In this document: one piece after another, positions 52,981 through 62,321 of the stretch
Position numbering within the stretch: position 1 is the first letter of the stretch
How the letters are laid out: the number at the start of each line of letters is the position of its first letter
NCBI GenBank assembly: GCA_902560315.1
Contig: CACELG010000001.1
Location: forward strand, 220,871-284,870
Length of the DNA: 64,000 bases
Source of the DNA: an uncultured SAR86 cluster bacterium
GTDB taxonomy: Bacteria; Pseudomonadota; Gammaproteobacteria; Magnimaribacterales; D2472
Reading direction: 5' to 3'
Notes under the pieces: model-generated
Database searches by the model: none
Seen by the model: the letters and a program-made list of their open reading frames with translations, nothing else
Told to the model about the DNA's origin: nothing
Translations under genes and position numbers: made by a program

Positions 52981-53138
52981 TATCCCCTCGCTATATCTAT
53001 TGATTCATTGACGATTGATCTCATTTTTTCAACATGTTCAAACGTTTTATGGTGAGATAATACTACTTTTCTATCTTCACTCAGAAGAACCAACATTTTT
53101 TTTAATTTTTCTAAATTCTCTATAATTTTGTTATCCAT
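52980..53138 (-). CDS. Small (52 aa) helical protein upstream of and overlapping the crotonase gene
   Basis: MDNKIIENLEKLKKMLVLLSEDRKVVLSHHKTFEHVEKMRSIVNESIDIARG; stop overlaps the crotonase ATG. Confidence 0.5.
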   Translation of the reverse strand: MDNKIIENLEKLKKMLVLLSEDRKVVLSHHKTFEHVEKMRSIVNESIDIARG

Positions 53139-53148
53139 AAATATGCTT

Positions 53149-53181
53149 TTGTAACTTAATTTAATTAAGCATTATAATGCT
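53149..53181 (+). promoter_or_regulatory. Candidate promoter TTGTAA-N18-TATAAT overlaid by two palindromes (CTTAATT-T-AATTAAG and AGCATTATAATGCT)
   Basis: Read directly; 53155-53169 and 53168-53181 are perfect palindromes upstream of the 53190 ATG. Confidence 0.5.
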
Positions 53182-53189
53182 CTTGAACC

Positions 53190-54026
53190 ATGAAATCACT
53201 AAGACACATTTTTTTATTCTGCATAATTTTTTTCAATCATGCACCATTTGCAAGTGAAATTGATAATTCTTATCAAAAACAATCACTTCTTGCAGTCTTA
53301 TTTAAAAGAACATCTGCTGAATACAAAGCGAATACTTTTCAAGCCTATGCATCTGCTCAAAGGAATATTGATAAGGCATTAGCAGACAAATCTTGGACTG
53401 CTCTATTAAATCAAAAGAATGGCTATCAAACTTTGCCACCCGCAGTCATTTTAGATATTGATGAAACTGTTCTTGATAATTCAGAGCATCAAGTAAGAAG
53501 TATTAAAAATGGAACAAATTATCCAGTTGGCTGGAAAGAATGGGTTTCTGAAGAATCAGCTGGCGCATTACCTGGTGTAAAAGAATATCTTAGTTATGCA
53601 GATTCTAAAGGCATCAAAATTTTCTATGTTACAAACAGAACTCATGATTTAGAAGAATATACTAGGAACAATATTAAAGCTTTAGGACTACCTTTAGATA
53701 ATGACAGAGATGTACTGCTTATGAAGAATGAAAAAGGTTGGGCTTCAGATAAAACAAGTCGTAGAGATTTAATAAAGAAAGATTTTCGAGTTATTCAAAT
53801 TTTTGGAGACCAACTAGATGACTTTATACCAATGGAGGAGACTGCAACAAGTGTAGATAGCAGAAAGGCACTTATAGATAAATATGCAAGCATGTGGGGA
53901 GAAAAATGGTATATGCTAATTAATCCTATGTACGGTGAATGGGAAGAAGCCTTATATGAGCATTGCTGGAGTTGTTTTCCTGAGCAGAGCGATAGAGTAA
54001 ATCAAAGATTTAAGGCGCTTGATTAA
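53190..54026 (+). CDS. HAD-family acid phosphatase, 5'-nucleotidase e(P4)-like
   Basis: PAVILDIDETVLDNSEHQ, FYVTNRTHDLEEYTRNN, IQIFGDQLDDF. Confidence 0.92.
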   Translation: MKSLRHIFLFCIIFFNHAPFASEIDNSYQKQSLLAVLFKRTSAEYKANTFQAYASAQRNIDKALADKSWTALLNQKNGYQTLPPAVILDIDETVLDNSEHQVRSIKNGTNYPVGWKEWVSEESAGALPGVKEYLSYADSKGIKIFYVTNRTHDLEEYTRNNIKALGLPLDNDRDVLLMKNEKGWASDKTSRRDLIKKDFRVIQIFGDQLDDFIPMEETATSVDSRKALIDKYASMWGEKWYMLINPMYGEWEEALYEHCWSCFPEQSDRVNQRFKALD

Positions 54027-54032
54027 AATTTA

Positions 54033-55160
54033 ATGAAATATATTTTTCTTATAGTAATCTTAGTAATTTCATCATGTGATACATCTAAAAAGACCGAATC
54101 GATTTCAATTGGCACAAAAGAAACAGAAGTTATTGAAATAAAAAATTTTTCTGATAATTTAAAAGCTAAAAATATAATTCTTGTTATTGGAGATGGAGTT
54201 GGGCCTAATCAAATAACCTTATCCAGAATCGCAATTGGTGGCTTAGACCATAGACTTTTCATTGATCAAATGCCATATCATGGCACCTCTTTAACCCATT
54301 CTTATAATAATGCATATACAGATTCAGCTGCTGCAGCAACAACTTGGTCAACCGGACATAAAACAAAAAACAGATATTTGTCATTAGATCCAGATAAGGA
54401 AGTATTAGAGACCATTGTAGAAATGCTTCATAAAAAGGGTTATGCCTCAGGCATAGTTGCCACATCTTCAGTAACTCATGCAACGCCGGCAGCTTTATAT
54501 GCTCATACTGACAGCAGGTATGAATATAAGAATATAGCCAATCAACTTATTAATTCTCCAATCGATATTGCGTTGGGAGGAGGTAAAGAATTATTTGACT
54601 TGAACAAAATAAATGATACTCACCATGTGCTAACAGAAAAAGAATCTTTGCAATTAAATTTTGATTATTCTAAAAAGCTTATTGGTCTTTTTGATGATGA
54701 TGGTATTCAACGATCAAATGAAAAACCAACCCAGAGACAAATGACAAACTTCGCATTACAGCATTTGAACAACCAGTGTAATGGCTTTTTTTTGATGACT
54801 GAGGGAAGTCAAATAGATTGGGCTGGACACGATAATGATGCAAATAAAATGGTAGAAGAGTTTAGAGATTTTGATTTAACAATTAAAGATTTGATTAAAT
54901 TTGTAAATAAAAATAGCAATACATTATTGATAGTAACATCAGATCATGAAACTGGAGGCCTGCAAATTCTTAAGCAAGACGGTAATAAAGTAATTATTCA
55001 ATGGGGCACAGGTAGACATACTTCAATTCCTGTAGGAGTCCAAGCCTATGGGCCCGGTGCAGAATTATTTCAAGGGCTGATGGATAACACAGATATTCAT
55101 TATAAAATGCTAGAAGCAATCGATTACAAAAATCTTAAGAACCAAACTTGTGATATTTGA
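54033..55160 (+). CDS. Alkaline phosphatase (lipoprotein)
   Basis: ILVIGDGVGPNQITLSRI, YTDSAAAATTWSTGHKTKN, TSDHETGGL; lipobox-like VISSCDTS. Confidence 0.94.
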   Translation: MKYIFLIVILVISSCDTSKKTESISIGTKETEVIEIKNFSDNLKAKNIILVIGDGVGPNQITLSRIAIGGLDHRLFIDQMPYHGTSLTHSYNNAYTDSAAAATTWSTGHKTKNRYLSLDPDKEVLETIVEMLHKKGYASGIVATSSVTHATPAALYAHTDSRYEYKNIANQLINSPIDIALGGGKELFDLNKINDTHHVLTEKESLQLNFDYSKKLIGLFDDDGIQRSNEKPTQRQMTNFALQHLNNQCNGFFLMTEGSQIDWAGHDNDANKMVEEFRDFDLTIKDLIKFVNKNSNTLLIVTSDHETGGLQILKQDGNKVIIQWGTGRHTSIPVGVQAYGPGAELFQGLMDNTDIHYKMLEAIDYKNLKNQTCDI

Positions 55161-55165
55161 ACAAA

Positions 55166-55978
55166 ATGATAAATAAAACTTTTTTTGATAATCATTTAAA
55201 TACTCTAGAAGAATGTGTCAATTCTGCTTCAAACGAAATTATGCAGATTTATAATTCTGATAGCTTTGGTCAAGAAGAAAAATCAGATGGCTCACCTTTA
55301 ACAAAAGCGGATAAAAAATCTAATGAAATAATTTTGGACTCATTAAAAAAAATATCAAAAGATATTCCAATTATCTCAGAGGAAACCTTCAACGAAGATC
55401 AAATAAAAAGTTTAGACGAAACATACTGGCTAATTGATCCTTTAGATGGAACAAAAGAATTTATAAATAAGACAGATGAATTCACAGTGAATATCGCATT
55501 GATTAACAATAAGAAAGTTATATTTGGAATTGTCGGCGCACCAGTAACTGGAAAAATTTGGCATGGCTCTATTTTTGATAATAACGACTATGATTCTAAA
55601 TCTGTTGAAAAACTCAGAATAGTTATGAGCAAAAGTCATAAAAGTGATAATGATAAGGCGTTTCTCGAATATCTAATTAGTAATAATATTGACTATGAGA
55701 TTATTGAAAAGGGTAGTTCATTGAAATTATGTAGTTTGGCTGATAGCGAGGCTGATATTTATCCAAGATTTGGCCCAACTTCTGAATGGGATATAGCAGC
55801 AGCACATGCAGTTCTATCAAGTTATGGTGGAAGTGTTATAAAGATTGAGGATTACAATGAATTAGATTATGCAAAACAGACGTCCATACTTAATCCATAT
55901 TTCATTGCATTTAGGAATAATTCAATAAAAGACGATTTTTTACCACTTTTAGGAGATTTTTTTAAAAAATTGGTATAA
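55166..55978 (+). CDS. cysQ: 3'(2'),5'-bisphosphate nucleotidase CysQ (inositol monophosphatase family)
   Basis: SDGSPLTKADKKSNEII, YWLIDPLDGTKEFINKTDEFTVNIALI, PTSEWDIAAAHAVL. Confidence 0.94.
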   Translation: MINKTFFDNHLNTLEECVNSASNEIMQIYNSDSFGQEEKSDGSPLTKADKKSNEIILDSLKKISKDIPIISEETFNEDQIKSLDETYWLIDPLDGTKEFINKTDEFTVNIALINNKKVIFGIVGAPVTGKIWHGSIFDNNDYDSKSVEKLRIVMSKSHKSDNDKAFLEYLISNNIDYEIIEKGSSLKLCSLADSEADIYPRFGPTSEWDIAAAHAVLSSYGGSVIKIEDYNELDYAKQTSILNPYFIAFRNNSIKDDFLPLLGDFFKKLV

Positions 55979-56032
55979 TTTCTAATTAATCATAATAAAT
56001 TGATATAATATATTATAATTAAAATTTATATT

Positions 56033-56893
56033 ATGGGCACACAGTTACAACCTTCACAACTTAATAGTCCAGGTAAGGATATAGAATCGTATCTTTCATC
56101 TGTTCATTCAATACCTATTCTTACAAAAGAAGAGGAGCAGGAGCTTGCATTAAAGCTTTATGAGGAAGATGACCTTGATGCTGCAAGACAATTAGTTATT
56201 CATCATCTGAGATTTGTTGTTCATATCGCAAGATCCTATCAAGGATATGGACTGCCACTAGGCGACATTGTTCAAGAAGGAAATGTTGGACTTATGAAAG
56301 CTGTAGACAAATATGATCCTCATAGAGGCGTAAAATTAGTTTCATTCGCTGTTCATTGGATTAAAGCAGAAATTCATGAATATATTCTTAGAAATTGGAG
56401 ACAAGTAAAGATAGCGACCACTAAAGCTCAAAGAAAACTCTTTTTTAATTTGAGAAGTAAAAAGAAATCTTTAGATTGGCTTACAAAGGAAGAAGCTGAA
56501 AAAATTGCAAAAGATTTAAATGTGGAAGTTAAAGATGTTCTGCATATGGAGAACAGACTATCTTCAAATGATTCTTCTTTTGACGCTCCAATTTCAACTG
56601 GAGATGATGATGAAATTATGGCGCCAGCTCAGTACTTGGAAGACAAAAGATATGACCCAGAAGTTATTGTTGCTTCCGAACAAGCTGATCAAGTAAATAA
56701 ACAGGAGCTTATTGCTGCATTAAAAATGCTTGATGACAGAAGCAAAGACATCCTACAAAGAAGATATTTATCTGACAACAAAGCAACGCTTCATGATCTA
56801 GCAGACGAATATGAGATCTCTGCTGAAAGAGTAAGACAAATAGAAAATAGCGCTCTTAAAAAATTAAAATCATTAATGGTAGATTTTGCATAA
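56033..56893 (+). CDS. rpoH: RNA polymerase sigma-32 factor
   Basis: DIVQEGNVGLMKAVDKYDPHRGVKLVSFAVHWIKAEIHEYILRNWRQVKIATTKAQRKLFFNLR. Confidence 0.97.
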   Translation: MGTQLQPSQLNSPGKDIESYLSSVHSIPILTKEEEQELALKLYEEDDLDAARQLVIHHLRFVVHIARSYQGYGLPLGDIVQEGNVGLMKAVDKYDPHRGVKLVSFAVHWIKAEIHEYILRNWRQVKIATTKAQRKLFFNLRSKKKSLDWLTKEEAEKIAKDLNVEVKDVLHMENRLSSNDSSFDAPISTGDDDEIMAPAQYLEDKRYDPEVIVASEQADQVNKQELIAALKMLDDRSKDILQRRYLSDNKATLHDLADEYEISAERVRQIENSALKKLKSLMVDFA

Positions 56894-56908
56894 ATCTATC
56901 GTTAAAAA

Positions 56909-57556
56909 ATGCGGTTAAAATTTCTTCCATCTTTTGTAAAAAGAAGAGGCAGAATCACTAAGAAGCAAGAGCAAAGCTTAAAATCCTTACCTAACTTTTC
57001 AGTACACACAATCAATGAAATCCAATCTGAGTTAAAAAATTTTAATGAATGTTGCTTAGAAATAGGATTTGGGAATGCTGAACACTTGGTTCAACAAGCC
57101 ATAAATAATCCTGAAATTTTATTTATAGGTTCTGAGGTGTATATGTCAGGCATAGGAACGCTTGTCTCAAAGATTAAGGAAAATGATTTAAAAAATATAA
57201 AAATTTTTTCAGATGACATTCGATTGCTTCTTGATTCAGAACCTTTAAAGATATTTGATTCAGTAAAGATAATTTGCCCAGACCCTTGGCCTAAAGACAG
57301 ACATCATAAAAGAAGACTAATCAATAAAGATTTTTTAAATATGATTCATGGTTTTATTAAAGAGAGTGGAAATTTATACATTTCAACCGATTGGGAAAAT
57401 TATGCTGAAAGTATTAAAAATTTATTAGAATCAGACAGCTTATTTATTGAATCTGAAAAAATATATTTAGAAAAGAATAACCTAACAAAATTTGAACAAA
57501 GAGGGGAGTTTGAAGGAAGAAGAGTTTTTAAATTTAATTATGAAAGATGTTCATAG
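56909..57556 (+). CDS. trmB: tRNA (guanine(46)-N7)-methyltransferase
   Basis: CCLEIGFGNAEHLV, CPDPWPKDRHHKRRLINKDFL. Confidence 0.95.
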   Translation: MRLKFLPSFVKRRGRITKKQEQSLKSLPNFSVHTINEIQSELKNFNECCLEIGFGNAEHLVQQAINNPEILFIGSEVYMSGIGTLVSKIKENDLKNIKIFSDDIRLLLDSEPLKIFDSVKIICPDPWPKDRHHKRRLINKDFLNMIHGFIKESGNLYISTDWENYAESIKNLLESDSLFIESEKIYLEKNNLTKFEQRGEFEGRRVFKFNYERCS

Positions 57557-58150
57557 TTGATTATTAAATATCTCCATAAACTTTTTAGTAGCAATCGCTC
57601 TATGGCTTATTTTATTTTTTACATCTTGTTCTATTGATGCCATAGAGCATGAATAATCATTTGGATAAAAGATCTTGTCATATCCAAACCCACCTTCACC
57701 TGAGCTTTCTACAGAAATTTTCCCATGAATTTTGCCTTGAGCGATTATGGGAATAGAATCATTCGCATCTCTCACTCCAACTAGAACACAAATATAGTAA
57801 GCATCAAGGCTTTTTACATTTTTTTCATTTAGTTTCTTTATTACTTTATCTCTATTTTCTTTGTCAGTCGCATTCTCACCGGCGTATCTTGCTGAAAAGA
57901 TACCAGGTTCAAAATCAAGACCAGGAACAACAAGTCCAGAATCATCTGCTATAGAATATTTTTTTGATTCTTTAGCACCATGCTTAGCTTTTATCAGCGC
58001 ATTTTCAAGAAAAGAACTACCATCCTCTATAGCATCAGTAATATTTAGATCAGTTAATGAAAATATATTATGATTTTGAAATAACTTTTTAAACTCTTTT
58101 ACTTTACCCTTGTTAGATGTAGCAATAAGGATTCCATCATTACTTTTCAA
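57551..58150 (-). CDS. rdgB: Non-canonical purine NTP pyrophosphatase (RdgB/HAM1), probable TTG start
   Basis: ILIATSNKGKVKEFKKLF, ADDSGLVVPGLDFEPGIFSARYAG, GEGGFGYDKIFYP, SHRAIA; start at 58150 from family N-terminus. Confidence 0.93.
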   Translation of the reverse strand: MKSNDGILIATSNKGKVKEFKKLFQNHNIFSLTDLNITDAIEDGSSFLENALIKAKHGAKESKKYSIADDSGLVVPGLDFEPGIFSARYAGENATDKENRDKVIKKLNEKNVKSLDAYYICVLVGVRDANDSIPIIAQGKIHGKISVESSGEGGFGYDKIFYPNDYSCSMASIEQDVKNKISHRAIATKKFMEIFNNQL

Positions 58151-58730
58151 GTAAATATACTCCTTCAACTGCCAATAAATTTGGTTTAATTGAAGCAAGC
58201 CCTCCACGACTGCCATCTTTGTTTAAGAAGACCTTATCTTTAATTTTGATATTTTCTTTTTTACAAAGATTTTCAAAATCTTTAATTGTGCATAGATGAA
58301 TATTCTCTGTTTCATACCAGCTTGATGGAAGCTCAGGCGTTACAGGCATCTTCCCAGATGCAAGATTAATTCTACATCTCCAATAACCAAGGTTAGGAAG
58401 AGTTACAACACACCTTTTTGAAAGTTCAAGCATTCTGTTTAATGCTAAGTCTGGATTTTTCAGACATTGAATTGACCTTGCCATAATAGATAAATCAAAA
58501 TTTGATGATTTAAATTCATTCATACCTTTATCGATATCTTGTTTTATAACAGGCACACCTTTTTCAATGCATTTTTCGATTTTTAGATTATTTATTTCTA
58601 CACCATACCCAAGAATATTTTTGGTCTCGATTAATTCTTTTAGCAAAGAGCCATCCCCACAACCAAAGTCAATAACTTTGCTATTTTCAGGTACCCAATG
58701 ATTTATAATTTTTGAAAGTTTCGTAGCCAT
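58140..58730 (-). CDS. metW: Methionine biosynthesis protein MetW
   Basis: WVPENSKVIDFGCGDGSLLKELIE; RSIQCLKNPDLALNRMLE; adjacent to metX. Confidence 0.93.
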   Translation of the reverse strand: MATKLSKIINHWVPENSKVIDFGCGDGSLLKELIETKNILGYGVEINNLKIEKCIEKGVPVIKQDIDKGMNEFKSSNFDLSIMARSIQCLKNPDLALNRMLELSKRCVVTLPNLGYWRCRINLASGKMPVTPELPSSWYETENIHLCTIKDFENLCKKENIKIKDKVFLNKDGSRGGLASIKPNLLAVEGVYLLEK

Positions 58731-59815
58731 TATGATTCAATAAATTTTTTAATTACATTTGAATATTCTTTGGAGTGAAACAAGAAACTATCATGACCAT
58801 GCTCGCCATCAAAGACAACGAAGGATGATTTGATATTATTATTCATACCTGCAATTTGTATTTCTTTGCCTCTTTCAGCTGGATAAAGCCAATCAGAATA
58901 AAATCCAACTATTAGCAATTCAGCTTTTATATTTTCCATCGCTTTTTCTAAATCTCTATCTTTACCAGCATCGTATCCATCCATAGCTTTTGTCATAAGA
59001 ATATAGGAATTAGCATCAAAAAATTCTGAAAATTTCTCGCCTTTATACTGCAAATAATTCTCAACTTCAAAATCAACATCCTGATCAACTTTTGAAGCTT
59101 CATCTTGAAATTTTCTTCCAAATCTTGAATCCATTAGTTCTTCTGATAAATAAGTTATATGCCCGAGCATACGAGCAGTTTTTATTCCATTCTTTGGTGT
59201 AACGTTGTGATCATAATAATCTCCATTATGAAAATTTTTATCTTTCCTTATTGATTCTCGAGCAACTTCATTCATAGCAATATTTTGTGTGCTAGACTTT
59301 GCCGCTGCAGCAAAAATTCCAGCTTTTTTTATTTTATTTGGATAAGCAATAGACCACTGCAAGGCTTGCATTCCTCCCAAGCTACCCCCAGCAACTAAAT
59401 GCCAGTAGGGTATATCTAATTTATCCATAAGCATTTTTTGAGAATTTACCCAATCATCAACAGTAACCAATGGAAAATCTTTACCAAAGACTTTATTTGT
59501 TGCTGCATTTATTGTCGTTGGGCCAGAGGAACCAGCACATCCACCTAAATTATTGCAGCAAACCACATAATATTTTTCTGTATCTATTGCTTTCTTTGGA
59601 CCAACTATCTGGTCCCACCATCCAATACCCAATTCTTTATCTTCTCCAGCTGCATGATGATTTCCGGAAAACGCATGACATAAGAGAATTGCATTTGATT
59701 TTGATTCATTTAGCTCACCATAGGACTCAATTATTAAATCAAATGAATCTAATTTTTCACCAGATTCTAAGGATAATCCTTCAGAAAAATGTATTTGTTC
59801 AGTTTTTATCTTCAT
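58730..59815 (-). CDS. metX: Homoserine O-acyltransferase (MetX family)
   Basis: AILLCHAFSGNHHAAG, GSLGGMQALQWSIAYPNKI, DGEHGHDSFLF. Confidence 0.94.
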   Translation of the reverse strand: MKIKTEQIHFSEGLSLESGEKLDSFDLIIESYGELNESKSNAILLCHAFSGNHHAAGEDKELGIGWWDQIVGPKKAIDTEKYYVVCCNNLGGCAGSSGPTTINAATNKVFGKDFPLVTVDDWVNSQKMLMDKLDIPYWHLVAGGSLGGMQALQWSIAYPNKIKKAGIFAAAAKSSTQNIAMNEVARESIRKDKNFHNGDYYDHNVTPKNGIKTARMLGHITYLSEELMDSRFGRKFQDEASKVDQDVDFEVENYLQYKGEKFSEFFDANSYILMTKAMDGYDAGKDRDLEKAMENIKAELLIVGFYSDWLYPAERGKEIQIAGMNNNIKSSFVVFDGEHGHDSFLFHSKEYSNVIKKFIES

Positions 59816-60336
59816 ACTATTGATTTAAGAATATCTGATAAAAAGGATTCAAGTAGATTTATTAATATTAAAACAAATAAAGGAGAAAAATCTAACCCAC
59901 CAGCTGAGGGAATATATTTTCTTATTGGCGCTAAAGATTTATAAGAAATTTCTTCCACTAACTCAAGAAACGCATTAGATTTCTCAGGCGATACCCAACT
60001 TAAAATCACACCACCAATAACGGCAAAGAAAATAATTCTTAATGAAACCATCAAAGTTTGTATTATTGCAACACCAAAAAGAGTTAAAGTCTCATACTGA
60101 CTCCCAAAGTATATGATTAATGATAAAAGCTTTAGAGCGATTGCAATAACAAGAATATTGATAGCCTGTATTGGAAAAATTCCAAAAACCTTTGATATTG
60201 GTTTATATACTTTAACAAATGTAGATACTATTGGATTGAAGTAATTAACCTTTAGAAGGTTAAAGATAAACAAAAATACAAATGCATAATTTAGTATATT
60301 GAATATTAAGCCTAGTATCTCTATATTAGAATTCAT
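59812..60336 (-). CDS. yggT: YggT family membrane protein
   Basis: FVFLFIFNLLKVNYFNPIVSTFVKVYKPISKV and YKSLAPIRKYIPSAGGLDFSPLFVLILI. Confidence 0.9.
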   Translation of the reverse strand: MNSNIEILGLIFNILNYAFVFLFIFNLLKVNYFNPIVSTFVKVYKPISKVFGIFPIQAINILVIAIALKLLSLIIYFGSQYETLTLFGVAIIQTLMVSLRIIFFAVIGGVILSWVSPEKSNAFLELVEEISYKSLAPIRKYIPSAGGLDFSPLFVLILINLLESFLSDILKSIV

Positions 60337-61117
60337 TTGAAATTTCCTTTGATCTTTTAATAGCAGCACTTAAACCTTTCTCAAAGATATTACCTAGCTT
60401 ATTTGATTTAAAATATTTCAAACCTGCTTCAGTTGTTCCTTTTTTTGATGCAACAGCTGTAATTAAATTATCTAGATTGGTATTGTTTTCAATTGACATT
60501 CCAACCCCTTTCATTAAATTAGACATGATTTCATTTACAATTTTTTTATCACCATTAGATATGGTTAGAAGTTTTCTTTCATATGATTTAAGAAGGTGAA
60601 AGAAGTAAGCAGGGCCACTGCCAATTATTCCTGTAAAAGTATCTATCTTTGATTCTTTATCGACTGTTATGACGATACCTACTTTATTCAAAAAAATAAT
60701 TACTTTCTTAAGATTATTTTTTGTAAAACTTGAATTGAATACAGCAGTAATTCCAAGGCCATGTTTTGAGGATGTATTTGGCATCGCTCTAAGAAACTCA
60801 ATTTTTTTATCAAAATTAATATATTTCTTTGATCTTATTCCAGCTACCAAACTTATCACCTTTGGATTTTTATGTTGATCTAGGATTTCTTTATATGCAT
60901 CGATTGCATCTTTTGGCTTTACAGCAAGAATAAATAAATCAACTTTAGCATTATTATTTTTTTTAAAGCTTCGAATTTTTAACTTTTTTAACTTCTTATT
61001 GTTGGTTGAGTTTCTATCTACATAAAAAATATTTTCTTTATTAAATCCTGAGGCTATAAGACCCTCTATAATAGCTTGAGAAATACTTCCACCACCATAA
61101 AAAACGACATTCTTCAT
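60326..61117 (-). CDS. proC: Pyrroline-5-carboxylate reductase
   Basis: VVFYGGGSISQAIIEGLIASG, LRAMPNTSSKHGLGITAVF, GSGPAYFFHLL. Confidence 0.93.
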   Translation of the reverse strand: MKNVVFYGGGSISQAIIEGLIASGFNKENIFYVDRNSTNNKKLKKLKIRSFKKNNNAKVDLFILAVKPKDAIDAYKEILDQHKNPKVISLVAGIRSKKYINFDKKIEFLRAMPNTSSKHGLGITAVFNSSFTKNNLKKVIIFLNKVGIVITVDKESKIDTFTGIIGSGPAYFFHLLKSYERKLLTISNGDKKIVNEIMSNLMKGVGMSIENNTNLDNLITAVASKKGTTEAGLKYFKSNKLGNIFEKGLSAAIKRSKEISNEF

Positions 61118-61800
61118 AGTCTTTTGCCAAAGATTGATTCTCCAATTCTTACCATATTGGCTCCATTAATAATTGCATCATAAAAATCAGAGGTAGTTCC
61201 TAATGATACATATGTTGCCCTAGGATAGACTGACTGAAGTTCTGTGCTTAGCTTTTTAACTGATTGCATCATATGTTCCCGTTCATTTTTATCATTTGTT
61301 AGCTTGGGGAGAGCCATTATGCCTTTTAAATTAATATTTTCCATAGATTCTACTAATTTTGATAGATTTATTAGATCTTCTGGATGACAGCCATTTTTCG
61401 ATTCTTCATTAGAAATATTTACCTGAATGCATGCATTAATTACTTTGTTTTCCTTTTTGCACTCGTTGTTCAATTTCACAACTACTTTCTTTCTATCTAG
61501 GGTATGAACCCAATCAGCACACCTGGCAATAACTTTTACTTTATTTGATTGAATTGGCCCAATGAAATGCCAAATAATTTCGCTTGAATCAATCAAAGAT
61601 GATTTTTCTTCAAGCTCTTGAGCATAGTTCTCTCCAAAATTATTAACTCCATTTTGAAAAGCAATCTCTATTAATTCATGACTCTTTTTCTTTGAAACAG
61701 CAATTAAAGTTATATCATTCCTTGATTTATTAATTAATGATGATGCTTTAGATATTTCATCATTAATCTGCTTAATATTTTCAATTAATTCTCTTTGCAT
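61114..61800 (-). CDS. yggS: YggS family pyridoxal phosphate-dependent protein
   Basis: TLIAVSKKKSHELIEIAFQNGVNNFGENYAQEL, IWHFIGPIQSNKVK, VRIGESIFGKR. Confidence 0.95.
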   Translation of the reverse strand: MQRELIENIKQINDEISKASSLINKSRNDITLIAVSKKKSHELIEIAFQNGVNNFGENYAQELEEKSSLIDSSEIIWHFIGPIQSNKVKVIARCADWVHTLDRKKVVVKLNNECKKENKVINACIQVNISNEESKNGCHPEDLINLSKLVESMENINLKGIMALPKLTNDKNEREHMMQSVKKLSTELQSVYPRATYVSLGTTSDFYDAIINGANMVRIGESIFGKRL

Positions 61801-62318
61801 AAAGTTCTTAGGCGTGGATCAAACCCACTTTTAGTAATTTTCTCTTTTGCATTATTTGCTGCTGACCTATTTAGATATGGACCTGATATAACACTATTTA
61901 AAAGTTTGCCAGGGAGATTAGTGCTGTATACCTCATTTATTGTTAGGTCGCTGATATCGTCATCTAATATATTTACTGCCTCAATTGCATATTTCTTATT
62001 TCCATAAGCCCCTACTTGAACAAAATACTCACATTCCATCAAAACATTCTCTTCATTAAATTCAATTAAAACAGAGTTTTCCATCAGTGAAGTTGGAAAA
62101 TCAATGGTCACAGAATTTGTTACATTACTCGGCTTGATTGAAGAAACATCAGTTTTAAAATAAAAAAAAGAAGTGGCAGCGAGGCCGAGACTTATAAAAA
62201 GCAAAACCATTAAAGTGTTTGATGATATGGTTTTAGTAGAGGACTTTCTTGAGCTAAAGACAGTCTTTTTCTTTTTTGGCTTTCTTCTTTTGTGTTTTAT
62301 GTTTGCAAAATCTTTCAT
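61785..62318 (-). CDS. SPOR domain protein (FtsN-like)
   Basis: Basic N-terminus, single TM, C-terminal YFVQVGAYGNKKYAIEAVNIL...VISGPYLNRSAANNAKEKITKSGFDPRL; adjacent to argS. Confidence 0.83.
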   Translation of the reverse strand: MKDFANIKHKRRKPKKKKTVFSSRKSSTKTISSNTLMVLLFISLGLAATSFFYFKTDVSSIKPSNVTNSVTIDFPTSLMENSVLIEFNEENVLMECEYFVQVGAYGNKKYAIEAVNILDDDISDLTINEVYSTNLPGKLLNSVISGPYLNRSAANNAKEKITKSGFDPRLRTLCKEN

Positions 62319-62321
62319 AAA

